The notes below the pieces were generated by a model, which searched no databases, was not told where the DNA came from, and saw only the letters and a list, made by a program, of their open reading frames with translations. The position numbers were made by a program, and so were the translations under genes. This document shows positions 12,152 through 24,144 of a DNA stretch of 64,000 nucleotides, piece after piece (the stretch's first letter is position 1; every line of letters begins with the position of its first letter). This DNA comes from Fasciolopsis buskii (lineage: Eukaryota > Platyhelminthes > Trematoda > Plagiorchiida > Fasciolidae): contig LUCM01007401.1 of the NCBI GenBank assembly GCA_008360955.1, forward strand, positions 15,397 through 79,396. The letters are read 5' to 3'.

Positions 12152-14083
12152 ACGGTGACATAGAAATAAAGCAGTGTGGTGAATTTACAGTATCCGCAGA
12201 TTGGAATGCGCTAGAAAACTTTCCTCATCAAAGTCTGAAATGTCCCAAAGTTTAGAAGGTATACGGAAACATGAATGATAGTCAAGTAGATCAAGTGCTT
12301 ATCACTCGGAAAAGGGTCTGAGGTTCCAGTTCCGCGGCAGCTGGTTGTTTTGATGACAGACGGAGCTTCGCAGTTGTCTGACTCATGACCTGGTGAGAGT
12401 TAATATGATGCATAACTCCAACTTTCAAGGTCTTTTTCGTCGGTTGCTGACTTTACCCTGCGTCATGAGACTTAACGATTATCAGACCTGCCTACCCGAC
12501 TATTCTTGCGAGCCAAGCAAGTACTGAAAAGGTCATGAGTTTGTTTTCGAATTTTCTGCTTTACACGTGACTGTTGGGAACAGTTTGATGTGACTACCCT
12601 TGATTGGCAAGGTTAGCTCAAACGAGAGTGGAAAATGAAATCCTGCCAAAATGTGCAAATTTCAAATACTTGATGCAAAGAATGTTCGAATTCATCGCAG
12701 TTTATATCCACACATGATTACTAGGTCAACTGTCCAACCAAATTCGATATTTTATCAACTTTTTTTGTTCATAGTTAGATATAAAAAGCGAGCAGAAGTA
12801 AATTTTTATAATTAAGAAATTCTATGTTGGCTGGAGTTCAATAATAATTCTTGATGATTAATTGCAAAATTTCACTGAAGGGAAAGTTCAGTTCGCATCA
12901 GAGTAGACCTTGAGGTCAGTTAAATCAATTACCTTCTTTCTTCTAATGAAATGATGAATTGTAAACAATTAAGGTTTTTGGTACCCAAGTGTAGTGGAAT
13001 ATAATCAGACTATAAAACTCGGAATATTAAACGTTTGTATTTAGCTGCACCCATTGTTTTAAATTAAGCAAAATTCACATTTACTCGTTAATAAACTAGA
13101 AATCTTCAATGAACATCTTGTAGGCTGAAAATTCATAGCAACAAAACAAATGAACTGAATCATTCATATTACTATTAAGAGCTGCAATAAAATCCTGTTT
13201 TTTTAATATTTCTTGCACCATCAACCCCGCAAGAAGGGAAAGTGTCAGCTGATATAGGATCTTTATTAATCGACCAGCACTTCTGGATATGCACTAATTT
13301 TGAGCATGGATTGAAGATTCCAGGCAGATTAGTTTGGTGACCAGTCAACTAGGTCAGTGGATACATAGCAAGCAGTGACCCGGAAAGGCTTGTGAAAAGG
13401 GGATTGCTAGGGAGAAATTCATCGATCCAACTGAACTGTTGCCTCATATCTTTACAAGTTGTTCACCTAGACATGGATGAAATACGAGTAGCCTTGTCTC
13501 TGGTTTACAGCAGAAAGCATCTTGGATGGGAGAAAATGTCACGTTAGTGATTAAAACATCCGTAATCGCAAGAAAATGAGAGTTACGTGAAATTGGAGTG
13601 CTGTTATACAGGGATTTAATATGTACTATAACTTTGCAGCAACGAGGTAATTTTGTTCGCGTCAATGTACGTTTTACTTCAAGGTCTCGATCATTCAATA
13701 AAACCGCCTGGAACTTAATACCATCCAAGAATTGCCTGATGGTCTAAAGTGATAGATTAATGAGGCATCCACACAGTGATTTTAAATTCAGTATTCGAAG
13801 GTCCTAGCGCATGGGACATAAAATATTTTCACGATCGATTTAAAGGAGTTCATGTCAAGATAACCTCAAAAGTACTGAAGAATGACAGCAAATTCGTGAA
13901 GTGTCGTGCTTTGACATCCTATTTCTACAATACTTGCGTTATTCGTTTATGCTTGCGACCTCGTTTACTTCTGGCGGCAGAAATGAAGTATCCGTTAAAT
14001 TTTTAGCATACCTGATCGTCAACCAGCTCCAAAGCGCAATGATTATAGTTTCCAGGAGTAGGCGATTCCCACTAAAGGAAGAA

Positions 14084-14272
14084 AATGTTTTCATGAAATA
14101 ATTCACCATGTGATATCATCGCTCAACTCACCACAAAGAAACCATGGAAGCAATGTACAGCTGTTTCATCCTTGTTAAGAATCATCAGCAGTGCATATCC
14201 ACCGCGCCCGAACTGGGACGCGAACTCGGGTGGGCGATGGTATTACATGGTGAATTATTTCATGAAAACATT
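14084..14272. mobile_element. 189-bp element: terminal inverted repeats around a tRNA-like/hammerhead core
   Basis: Seen: the left end AATGTTTTCATGAAATAATT and the reverse complement of the right end match for 39 of 42 bases (14084-14125 against 14231-14272). The roughly 105-base core, read on minus, has CCCGAGTTCGCGTCCC (a decayed B box), GGTGGATATGCACTG and a hammerhead motif. The GGATATGCAC block links it to SINE family C. Inference: an SM-alpha-like core flanked by inverted arms; the mechanism is unknown. No target duplication is clear because the ends are AT-palindromic. Confidence 0.72.
14150..14194 (-). ncRNA. Hammerhead ribozyme motif (type I, minimal stem III)
   Basis: Seen on minus: stem I strand GCACTG, then CTGATGA, stem II TCTT-AACA-AAGGA type hairpin, then GAAA, loopless stem III CAG-CTG, cleavage triplet GTA, and stem I strand CATTGC. 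Both core boxes are intact and stem I pairs at five of six positions. The base pair closing stem II (normally G10.1-C11.1) is U-U, and the cleavage base is A instead of the usual C. Known: loopless stem III occurs in schistosome SM-alpha and retrozyme hammerheads, which work best as dimers. Confidence 0.7.
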
Positions 14273-15258
14273 CAATCTCCTACTACTAACAAGTACGAAG
14301 AAAATGTTCTTAAGCACTGAACTGTTTGTGCTATTATGTGTGAGACCCGTCTTGCGAACTGTACATGAGACTCGTCAAGTTAAGTGAGGTTTCCAGGAGA
14401 TGGAATGGCTGTTGTTCAAACAAAAATGACATCCAGCTCCAAGATGTAAGAGGTGTGAATGGTGAACGGGCGTTGAGTTTTAAATTTGTAGTGGAAATTT
14501 AGCATTATCTAATAGTTTAGTGAAAAAGCTTCAAGGGGGGTTAACGGAGTTCCTCCATGCGTTTCCCGATAGCAATGTCATCAGTCCCCTGAGATAGCTT
14601 TGTATTAATATCTGTCACGGAGAGCAGTAAATCCTTGGGACGGATGGCCCTATGAAGCCAAAACACCCAAAGAAGTAATGACGCCGCTGCATTGTAGAAA
14701 CTTGATTACAACGAAATTCAGTTAATTGATGCCTGTAAGCAGTCACTTCCCCGATTAATCGGAAAGCGACCAGAGACCGATGATTCAGGTCTGATTAGTC
14801 CATTTACAAGCATTGAATAACGAGTTAATTCATTGGCTGCGTGAAATAATGGATTTGGGTGATGCAGCCCCCCGGAGTGATAGAAAATAATCGTGGCGCA
14901 TAAATTGGGAAGCCCAAATCACAAGCTTGGTCCTTGATGTAGCGCAAATGAAAGGCTGTATATAACAGACGACAACAAACACTGTGGTCACATTGATTTT
15001 TTCGTTTCTCTTGTGAAACTGCTTTGCAATCAACTGGAAAGCTGGTTCGATGTCCCATTGCAGTCTAAGGGATAATGTTTTCCACTGACGTTTTTCAATT
15101 GGCCTGGAGAAATTTCACCATGTAAAACTATGTCATTCCGGATTAAATGGACTCATGAAATTGAGGGAGGCACAATATGGCCTGTACACGGTTCCAACAA
15201 AGTGACAGTATGTGAGTGTGTAAATCTTCAGGATTCGGGGCAGAATTACTAGAACTTA

Positions 15259-15440
15259 GCCGGCGGTGGCCAAGTGGGTAAGGTCGTGGCGTTTGGATTT
15301 GAAGGTCACGGGTTCGAATCCTCCCATCCCCGGTCAACTTCTCCACTTGGCAGCCTACTGATAACCGCGGCCTCCTTCCTGAAAGACGATGTGCACTGTC
15401 ATTTCAATAATAAAGGAAGTAGAAAGATAAGAGATAAAAT
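15259..15440 (+). mobile_element. SINE family A, copy 2 (best copy)
   Basis: Seen: the head has an A box (GGTGGCCAAGTGG) and a B box (GGTTCGAATCC near 15308). The body follows with GGTCAACTTCTCC, CCGCGGCCTCCTTCC, TGAAAGACGATGTGCAC and ATTTCAATAATAAAGGAAG, ending in an A-rich AAGATAAGAGATAAAATAAA tail. Known: a tRNA-derived head, unrelated body and simple tail define a SINE. The small minus-strand frame over it is the usual spurious SINE translation. Confidence 0.82.
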
Positions 15441-18400
15441 AAAACAAAGAAATCGCTTCAAACATTGGTACGATTTCCGTCATCTTGGGCATGTTTTTGA
15501 CGAAGGTTTTACATCAACTAACAATAGGTTGCTTCTAGTCGATTTATCAATTCGCACCAGTTTGTGAATCGTAGTTATTGTAGGTCTAAGTCGGGTATTC
15601 GGCTTTAACGAGGCAATTAATGTTTATTAATAACAGGTAGAATAGGGAAACCAAGAGAAACTGGCCTAGTTTTCATCGTTCCCTGTTTACAATGCTACCA
15701 ATATCTGACAGTTTTCTTACACTAATTACTAACGCACACCCCGCTGACAAAAATGATGTGTGGCAGATCACGGAATCAACCAGCTTTTTCCAAAACACCG
15801 AAACGTGACGTAGGAGGGGATTGGTTATAAGTACCCCAACGTTCATGTTGTCAGTTTGTCGAAATGTTTCCCCACACAGCTCGCTTATCCGAAATCTCGT
15901 ATGACAGAATTAGAGGCAAACGAAGAAGTGAACGAAATCGGCATCCACATTGATAACTGATTTCCCCGGTTTCCGATTCGTTTCCGACGGAAACGTGATA
16001 CGTGTATAATATGGTCTAACCAGTGAGTGTGATTCGAATGGGGCAGAGGCCTGGAACAAACCAAAACAGAAGACTGACCTTTTATCCGGGGTGTTCGTTA
16101 CGATGCAGTCTGTCATTGTGCTTCTCCTTCTCTCTTAGTTTGATTACGCCGTATTCTAGCCTAACTTCTAAAGAAAGATCGCAAGCTTATTCACCTTGGT
16201 GTATTTATCATTAGCGATTTTTTACCTTCTCCAATGGAACTAGGCGCAAAATTATTCGAAATACATGTCAGCACGTGGAAAATTTGCGTAACAAATCTCT
16301 TTTGGTTCCATCCTTTCTCTGCTTAGTGATTTGCTGAAATGTCATTCACATGCCCACGAACGTTCGGCCTTTTTTGTTGCCATGTGCAGGCACGGACAAA
16401 AAATGGGAAAAAGAACTCAATTGTTCCTAATCACGTGCAAATTTTTCCTACTCGATCAATTAGCACGGGTGAATTTTATACTAGTTGGTATTTCCCTTAT
16501 AATTTGTGGTGTCATGTGTAATCTTGCGAATTGAAGGTGGATATGTGCTAGGCAAAATGTCCGACATGCGAATATATTCACGTCTGCTGGTTACATAAAC
16601 TATGGCGTTCTAATTTTCTCATACATAGGGACTTTTAAAATTGTATGCCACAATATCCGGCTGGGTGAAATTGATCCAAGTGTAATTAGTCGAAATATCC
16701 TTGCACAATGTCGAAGTTGGTGTGTGCATCAAAACTGGATTTTCGACTAGGATCATTTTGCCTGCCGAAATTCTGAAATTTTCCAGTCTTCTCTCCACCC
16801 AAACTAATTTCCACCTGGAGTCCCTATGACTCGTCATTCCTAGGACCGGATACCGGGTGGTTAATCCGATTTCTACCGAATGAATCCAGTTTTCGGAAAC
16901 CTACGATGGTGCAGTCTTGATTTTTTGTGATCCTGAATTTTATCACTCTGTCGATTGCATTATGGTGATGCTTAGTAGATGAGGGCCAATGTGAATGTCG
17001 CTTGCTTGACTCGAAGATATGTGCCCGGCAGTTGAACATTGTTCATATCAGAGCGGAATAAAATGGAAATTACCTTCAAATGAGTGTGAAAAATCTATCT
17101 ATCATGTAGAGGCTGACAACATAACGTGAAGTATTTTTTTGCAGTTCGGTTACGTAGTTGATCACTGGAGCCATACGAAACTGTATCTTTTCGCAACTGA
17201 TTTGCACAAACAAGAGCAGTTAATGCACAGAAGATGACCCCTACGATTGATGTCATCTATGTAGACTGATTAAATAAGGAAGTAAAACAGATCGCTAACA
17301 TTATGTCACATGTGTTCTGCTAAACTAGTTCCCGCGGGATCCGGGTCCTATTTCGGACAAAGTGGATCTCCTCTGGTAAAGATTCCCAACAAGGATACGA
17401 CAACTGTAAAGTGTTTTTTTTTAAGATCCTGCAATGCGCACAATTTCGTGAAGAAATCCTGAACTAAGAGCACAGACTTGAGAATATTTTACAACATATG
17501 TTTTGGAAGGCCATTAGTAACAACGTATAGAGCTTTGAAACCCTCAATTTCTGCAGGGAAACGGAGAGACAGAAAAGAACGAGCCACGGTACTTAACTCA
17601 TCACCAATGAATAAGTTTCATTTGGCTGTGTTAAATGAGGACATTCTACACGAATGACTGCAACGTAGCTTTATTCTTTACTCTCGTACTTCTATACTAG
17701 TATGCCCTTAAGTTGAGAATGCTGATCATGTTACGTTAGCTAGACTAAAGGCAAGGAATAGAGCAGAATTCAATTAGACTGACATCCGCTGTTGCAGCAG
17801 AAGACTATCTTTTCTTGTCTCTTAGGTGCAACAGCCGCATGACCTTTTAAATTCTTCTCATCAATCTAACAAGTGGTTGTTTAATACACCCATATTCTGG
17901 TAAACGGATAATTTCAAGATCAAATGTATGGATCCTTTTCTAAAAAGAACTGGTAAATCTGTTGACTGGTGAAAGACTCCAAACGCGTAACAAACCAAAG
18001 GATGTTGCACCCAGCGCCTTTATCTTTCAACTATCCATGGTCATTTGAAACTGCATTAGCGTTGGTATTTCTGTTGGACAAAATGAGCTAATCCCTCTAA
18101 TGTTTTTTCCCTATCTGTTTCTAAACCACAAACAGCAATCCAATAAATCTATACATAGTTTACCTAAGATGCAATCCGGGCATGGAGAATCTCGCCGGTC
18201 AAAATTCACGTGACGCCCAAGTAATCAGGTTTGAGTTCCACAAGCGATGATCGAAAAGTAGGCTACCTCTCAGAGAACATTTTACAATTGAAAAAGTTAT
18301 TTCTCTACCGTGTACTGCAGGTCTTCTTATCCCATTATAAACGTGGTACGGCTTTTCCACACTTTGTGCTAGTCAGATGATTTCAAATACGGTCGCCTGT

Positions 18401-20464
18401 CGCAAATGGGACCATTTTCCGCTTTCGATTTGATGGCGAGGTTACGTGCAGTAAGACGATTATTGTGACTATGTTTCCACTATCCAGGTCATGTTTTACG
18501 AAAAATGGTTTGCTTATGTTGTTTTCATTTTGCTGAATAGGATAACTGTTGGCGCAACTCCTCATCCTATTTACCATCTGGACGATTCGTAAAGAAATAA
18601 GTGGACAACATTTGTCAAAGTTACGGAGATGGCAGTGATTAGTGCGGTGGTGCTTGGCCACAAGTGAGTTCAGTAAATGCTGATCTATATGTATGGTTGT
18701 GTGCGTGTGTGCATGCGTATGTGTAGGTGATCTGAGTGAATAAATGAGGCGAAATATGGTGGAATAATGTGACCGAAACGACATCATTTTGCCCGTACAC
18801 AGTCTCCAGTAAGGCTCGACGGATCTATTTCAGCCACATGTTGACTAAGACTGCCGATATCTATTTGTTCACTTATCCAGTCGATTTATTTGCCCCCAGT
18901 TATTGAAAGAACCCTAAAGAATAGCGACAAGGTGCATCGGGTCTGGATAAATATGTCACGGCAACATCGGCTAGGTTAATGTTCGGTGACCTGGCGCGTT
19001 GCTTTTTGATGTGGTCCCGTCCAATTAAAGTGCAAATGCACCACGATGTTGTCATTTTGCCCATCTTATGAGACACTGTCAGTGGACAGATTTGGGCTTT
19101 CTGTTTCCCTGCTTCATATGAATGGAACAAATGACGACCTTAGACAGGTTGTTTACATGTTTTAGAAGTATTTCTCCGGTGACTTAGCCGGATAATGATC
19201 ATGATGAAACATAAGGTTACTTTGCATAACCAATTTGTAATTTTTTGGATGACATTTTTTCGGCATTGCGATTTGCGGGCCTAGAATCCCCCCAGATGGT
19301 GTTCAGTCTACTGTATCTAGCAGCCGGACATGTTTGCTGGTATATCAGATTGGATTAAACGATTTGGGGTATGTTGCAACCATCTACACCTGATTCCAAC
19401 CTCCATATATTTGCGAGGTCCGTGAAGCCAGGTTCTCAACACCTAACTGAACTTCGTGCCATTCCAACAATACCGTTTCAACATAGAAAGTAGGATAATC
19501 AGTAAACTACCAGGGGGAGTGTTTTACTGGACTCCTCCCGATCAGCTTTGAGTACTTTTTCTTCCCCAGTTCGTTTTATTCGTTTGCCATACTCATGGCT
19601 TCAACATCAAAAGCATTTCAGCGCAGCAGACTACCTCTTTACAGTTTGCTACGGGATTATATCAAAATACTACGAGAATGTCATTCATTTGAATTTTGGA
19701 ATGTTTTTTCGTTGGTTCTGTTATTCGCCGCATCTCACACGAGTTCCCCGGAGAAGCATATCAAATTATCCTTGCGGCAATTAGTTTGTTAGTTATCGTG
19801 AAATAGAGCCATCTGCGTCATAATGCTGAACAAGTGTGGCATGATATGTAAAAAAGGGAAAATTGCATGAACATTACTAAGTAATACAAATGCTTATGAT
19901 ATTCATCTTACGATGTCTACTGTTTGGTTTTCAGGTGTTGTTTGGACAAAAAATCATCTTTTTAAATAAAACCAGATGGAAAATTATTCTTCCCGAGAAC
20001 CTGAAAATTCAAATCGTTTTTGCAGAACAAAGTTAGTGAATCATTTAACTTTTCTCATTTTAATGAACAATTTCCATTAGAAACTCAGTCTTTCTTCTTA
20101 ACCAAACGTTCGTGAAAACGTTCAGTTAACCTTTTACAACAGAGTTCAAGGGTCGAATCGGCGCGCCTGAAGATTGAAATAGCCAGTATGAGTGGACATC
20201 ACGTGGATGGACGAAGAAAATTCGGTACAAACTTTATCCATCAGGGAGTTCCTTAGAAAGGAAATGTTTATGTTCCTTTAATAAAAGTGCACGTGGGCGA
20301 AAAGAATTTGAAATCTACTGAATTTAACAAGTATCATCTAGAAATAGGACTGGCTTGCGTGGTTCATCCGTGAGTGTCAGTGGAAGAGGCATGATCAGTG
20401 ACATCTGGTTTTCTACACGTTAATGGCAAGAGACCGGCAATCATGACGTTCACATTTAGAGTGG
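15441..20464. other. No identified gene
   Basis: Short open frames only. Minus-strand stretches near 16.6-16.8 kb and 18.4-18.6 kb read like exons with an acceptor, but have no domain and no frame-compatible partner. Confidence 0.35.
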
Positions 20465-20610
20465 TACAAAACTGCTTAAGGCCTCGCTAGGTCAGGTGTG
20501 GTGCCCAGCCGGATGACAGCCAATCCCTGTCTACCACCGAAGTGATCGATGGATCTGCTGTTCGAAACTCTGATCATCACCAGGTGCAAATCAGCAGTTG
20601 TGATCGACTT
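20465..20610 (-). mobile_element. SINE family B, copy 2
   Basis: Seen on plus: CTAGGTCAGGTGTGG, AGCCGGATGACAGCC, GTCTACCACCGAAGTGATCG, GGATCTGCTGTTCGAAAC and CACCAGGTGCAAATCAGC. They occur in the same order as the complementary parts of copy 1. Confidence 0.6.
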
Positions 20611-23600
20611 TGCCAATAATTTTTGGAATACATTTGACATGGTTGGAAGGAAATCTATTTCGTATCATCCGACGTTTAGAAATCAAGTAAGGATGACGAA
20701 ACTCAAAGAGATCAGATGAATGATAGGCGACTAGAAAGTTGATTTACCTCAACCATGAGAGCAAGGTTGCAATTCTTTCTTTGACTCAGCTTAAGCTCGT
20801 GGTCAATACCGGTCTATTTTTCATGACATATTCGAGGGCAAGCGGGGCTGCCGGAAAAAAGGAGAAGCAGAGTGCAGCCATCGAACATGCGACTGGAGGC
20901 AACCAGCCAGTGAGTTTCAACCAGAATAAATCTCTGCTTGTGTATACCTGTTGTTTGTTTGTAACCAACAAGCGAGATTTGTATTGACCTGTCAGACGCC
21001 AGTTGGTTGTTCTTGCTTGACAAAGCGGATCAAAAGTGGACCGGGACTGCGACGGTAGCTTAAAGACAGACCAATCAATGAGTCCCTTTGGATGTCAGTA
21101 CACGTCTCTGTCCGGAATTTTTTCTTTTGGCTTTCTGTGACTTCGGACGCTTCAACTCTAGCTGATAGAAGTATTCACCACTGTTGAGAGCTATAGATGG
21201 AGGAGCTCCATTGGTTGCAACTCTTAGCTTATAAAAGAGTCAATTACGCCTATCTCAAAATTCATTTAATTAACAGAGCAACAAAATAAAACTTTGTATC
21301 ATTATCATCGGCGTCATATTGTCTGCCTTATCGATCACGGTCACGTGAATACCACAGTGGTCAGATTCATGAAGGCAGTAACTATAACACCAGTTAATTT
21401 CTATCAAGGAATTTTATTCTTTCAGTCTTTTGGAAAATAGTATTTAACCGTTATTACTGTTTATTTATAAGTGGTTTCAAATCAAAACAACTTGCCACAT
21501 GATTTCTGCAATAGATACCTCCCAAAGTGGAAAGTGCTTCGGGCTAATACTAGCAGGATTTAAGGCACAAACTTGGGCGGATCGATTTCTCGGTTACCGA
21601 AAGTGGCAGAGGAATTTCGTCGGAAGGCTTCCGCTACCTCTAGGTTGACCTTGAGCTAGTTAAAAGAGATGGTATTTAATAAAACTTCCTTGACCACAGA
21701 CCCGTATAACAATACCCTGCAAAAGCATCTGACTAATAAAGAAAGCCTTGAAGATAAACAATATGCAACTGGATAATGAATCTTCACCCAGGAACCTTTC
21801 GATAGTTTACTGGGAAATATTGATTTTTTGCTTACCTGCTGATTATAACTAGGTCAAAGGTCACTCGGGGAATCATACTAGCGAATTATCTAATGAGCTA
21901 CCAAAGAATCGTCAAGGCTCAGGATGGCAGTTTCGCCGGATACGTTATGTTCACACGTATCTTTATCAACATGCTGTGATGGCAATCGGTTTTCAGTTTT
22001 TATATTTCTGTTCACAGTCTAGTTCGTCAACGTGTATGCAAATCAAAATATATTGCTTGGATTCTGGAAATACAAGACATGATACTGTTAACTGCGACAT
22101 TCACTAATAAAAGATGATATTTTGTCCTATACCAAAGTTACTCCGCATTAAAGAGACATGGGTCATGGCTAAGACACATTGCGGCACATTCAGTTTGCTG
22201 TGGTAAGTGAGACTTGGACTGCTGGACGAGTTAAAACTGTGACGCAGCGCATCTAACATCAGCCATTCAGTCTGCCAATCAACAAAGTTAGTCACTCACG
22301 CAGTCAGTCAGTCAGTCAATCTGCCATGCAGGCAGTGTGGCAGACAAGGAAGTTTTCACACTCTCGTTTAGTTGGGGGAATATTTACCTTTTTTTGAAGT
22401 AGCACCAGGATACACATTCTTGGTGGGTGTAAGGTTTGTGATTTGTACTGCGAATTCTCTTTACTACCATTTTTGTAGGATGATATTCTCGCTGCTGTAA
22501 ACGCTCTTGTATCGATTTAGTATTCAGCCCGATTGTTGTTACGGTATTGATTAGGACATCCAAAGCGTTTCAGATTGTGCGGCCAACTGGAGAATGTTTC
22601 GTATCCTTTCGATCAACCTAAGACCATTTTTACGGTTCAAGTTCCGCACGCTTTTGTCGGCAAAGTCTTTTGAGGAGCACGATGTTATTCGGTTAAACTG
22701 ATAAAGCAGTATTTTGCGATCCGATTATTTTCACTAAAGGGATACGGGTTAGCGAGATTACGGTTTCTGAATATTTCAGGCCGTTTCGGAAAGAATCGGG
22801 AATCTTATACTGTGAAACCTTTATCTGCAGTTCGTAATGAGAAAAAAAAAGTTTGCCCTTGTTTCAATGAAGACATTTAAAAAAAACGTGAATAGTTAGA
22901 ATACCTTTTCAGCATATGACGTACTTTCCCAAAACCCTAGAACTAGAGTAGTTTGCTAGGCTTGCTCTTGTCGGCTGCTTTTCCATCGGACTGTGGAATT
23001 CACCCCGAACGATATTCGATGGTTTCAAGTTGGTCTACTGATGAGTTAGTGAACTTTATTTGATAAATTGCTATAATTATGGAATAATACGAGTGTAAAG
23101 TTGCGCGTTTTCGGGGGCAAATTAGTCGTTCTTTGCTCTTTTTATTTATTCAATTATTTATCTTAACATTGGTGATGATTTTCATCGGATTGTGACTGGA
23201 ACATGAAGCCAGCCCGGTGAATTAATGCAGCCCATGTGTTTACTGATGACTATTCAGTCTGCGTCTACTAGAAAAAGCGGCAGAGGAGCAGTGGAATTTA
23301 CTAGACAACCCATGTAACCTGTCCTCTGGTGAGTTGACCGAAAAGCTGCGTTCAATCGCTGCGTTTTCAGTGAGCCACATGTAAGCGGACAGCCGTGGCT
23401 TCCGTGGTCTCCCCGTTTCCTATGAGATGCAAGAATGAGGTGACAGAATAACTGAACTTTAAAGAGAAGTTCAACCAACTGGTCAGCCAGGGTCAGTCAA
23501 AATGACTCAACTGCCACTCAGTTCTTTGGGTTTCTGCCAGGTCGGCGGACGTCGGAGCACAAACTGCTTCAGAGCTTTTCAAACGATTGCCACAGGCGAA

Positions 23601-23993
23601 GTTGGAACTAGTGAAAAATCATGCAATTCACTAATAAGGAAAGATCTAACGTAAGCGTTCATCATTGTAGTACAATCACCTTCTTGGTCGTAGTGGTTTT
23701 TGTCAGGTATTACATTTTTCGAAATTTGGATTGGATCGTGAAACATTACCACAAAAGTTCCAATTAGTGAACGGGTTTTGCTTTTTTGCTGACAAGCCTT
23801 GACCTGCAGCACAAGCTGCGTAACTTTTGGGAGTTTACTCGGACTCCTACTATCTTGCCCAAAAATTTTGGCATTCATCATTATAATTAATAGTCACATG
23901 GAAGTATTCTGAAAATTATGTGGTGCTTTCCCATTCAAACCAAGAAGCAATGTTCGGAAGTGATATTTTCAAGGGATACTCCATCCAGAAGGG
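20611..23993. other. No identified gene
   Basis: Two minus-strand exon-like blocks (near 22.1-22.28 kb and 23.65-23.81 kb) are discussed as findings. The rest is unassigned AT-rich DNA. Confidence 0.35.
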
Positions 23994-24002
23994 TAAATGA
24001 AC

Positions 24003-24135
24003 TTATCAGGACCAAAAGACATAAGGAGTGTATTGAGAAATCGATGTGCTATGTAGTGATTTTTATTGTGAATGATATAATGTTAATAACACATCTACCA
24101 ACAAGGCTGTTATTAACATTGTATCAGTCACAATA
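24003..24135 (-). mobile_element. Penelope-tail (PT) family copy 1, palindromic
   Basis: Seen: begins TTATCAGGACCAAAAGACA and contains ATTGTGAATGATATAATGTT, then the reversed GTTATTAACATTGTATCAGT. The two inverted arms meet directly, with the central hairpin lost. The flanks carry a 9-base duplication, TAAATGAAC, at 23994-24002 and 24136-24144. The shared end reads CATTCACAAT in sister copies. Confidence 0.8.
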
Positions 24136-24144
24136 TAAATGAAC

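Noticed and set aside
18383..18787. 134-codon minus-strand frame with a His/Thr run
   Set aside because: The run comes from a CA-rich microsatellite-like tract. The remaining part has an acceptor but no donor in a compatible phase and no domain.
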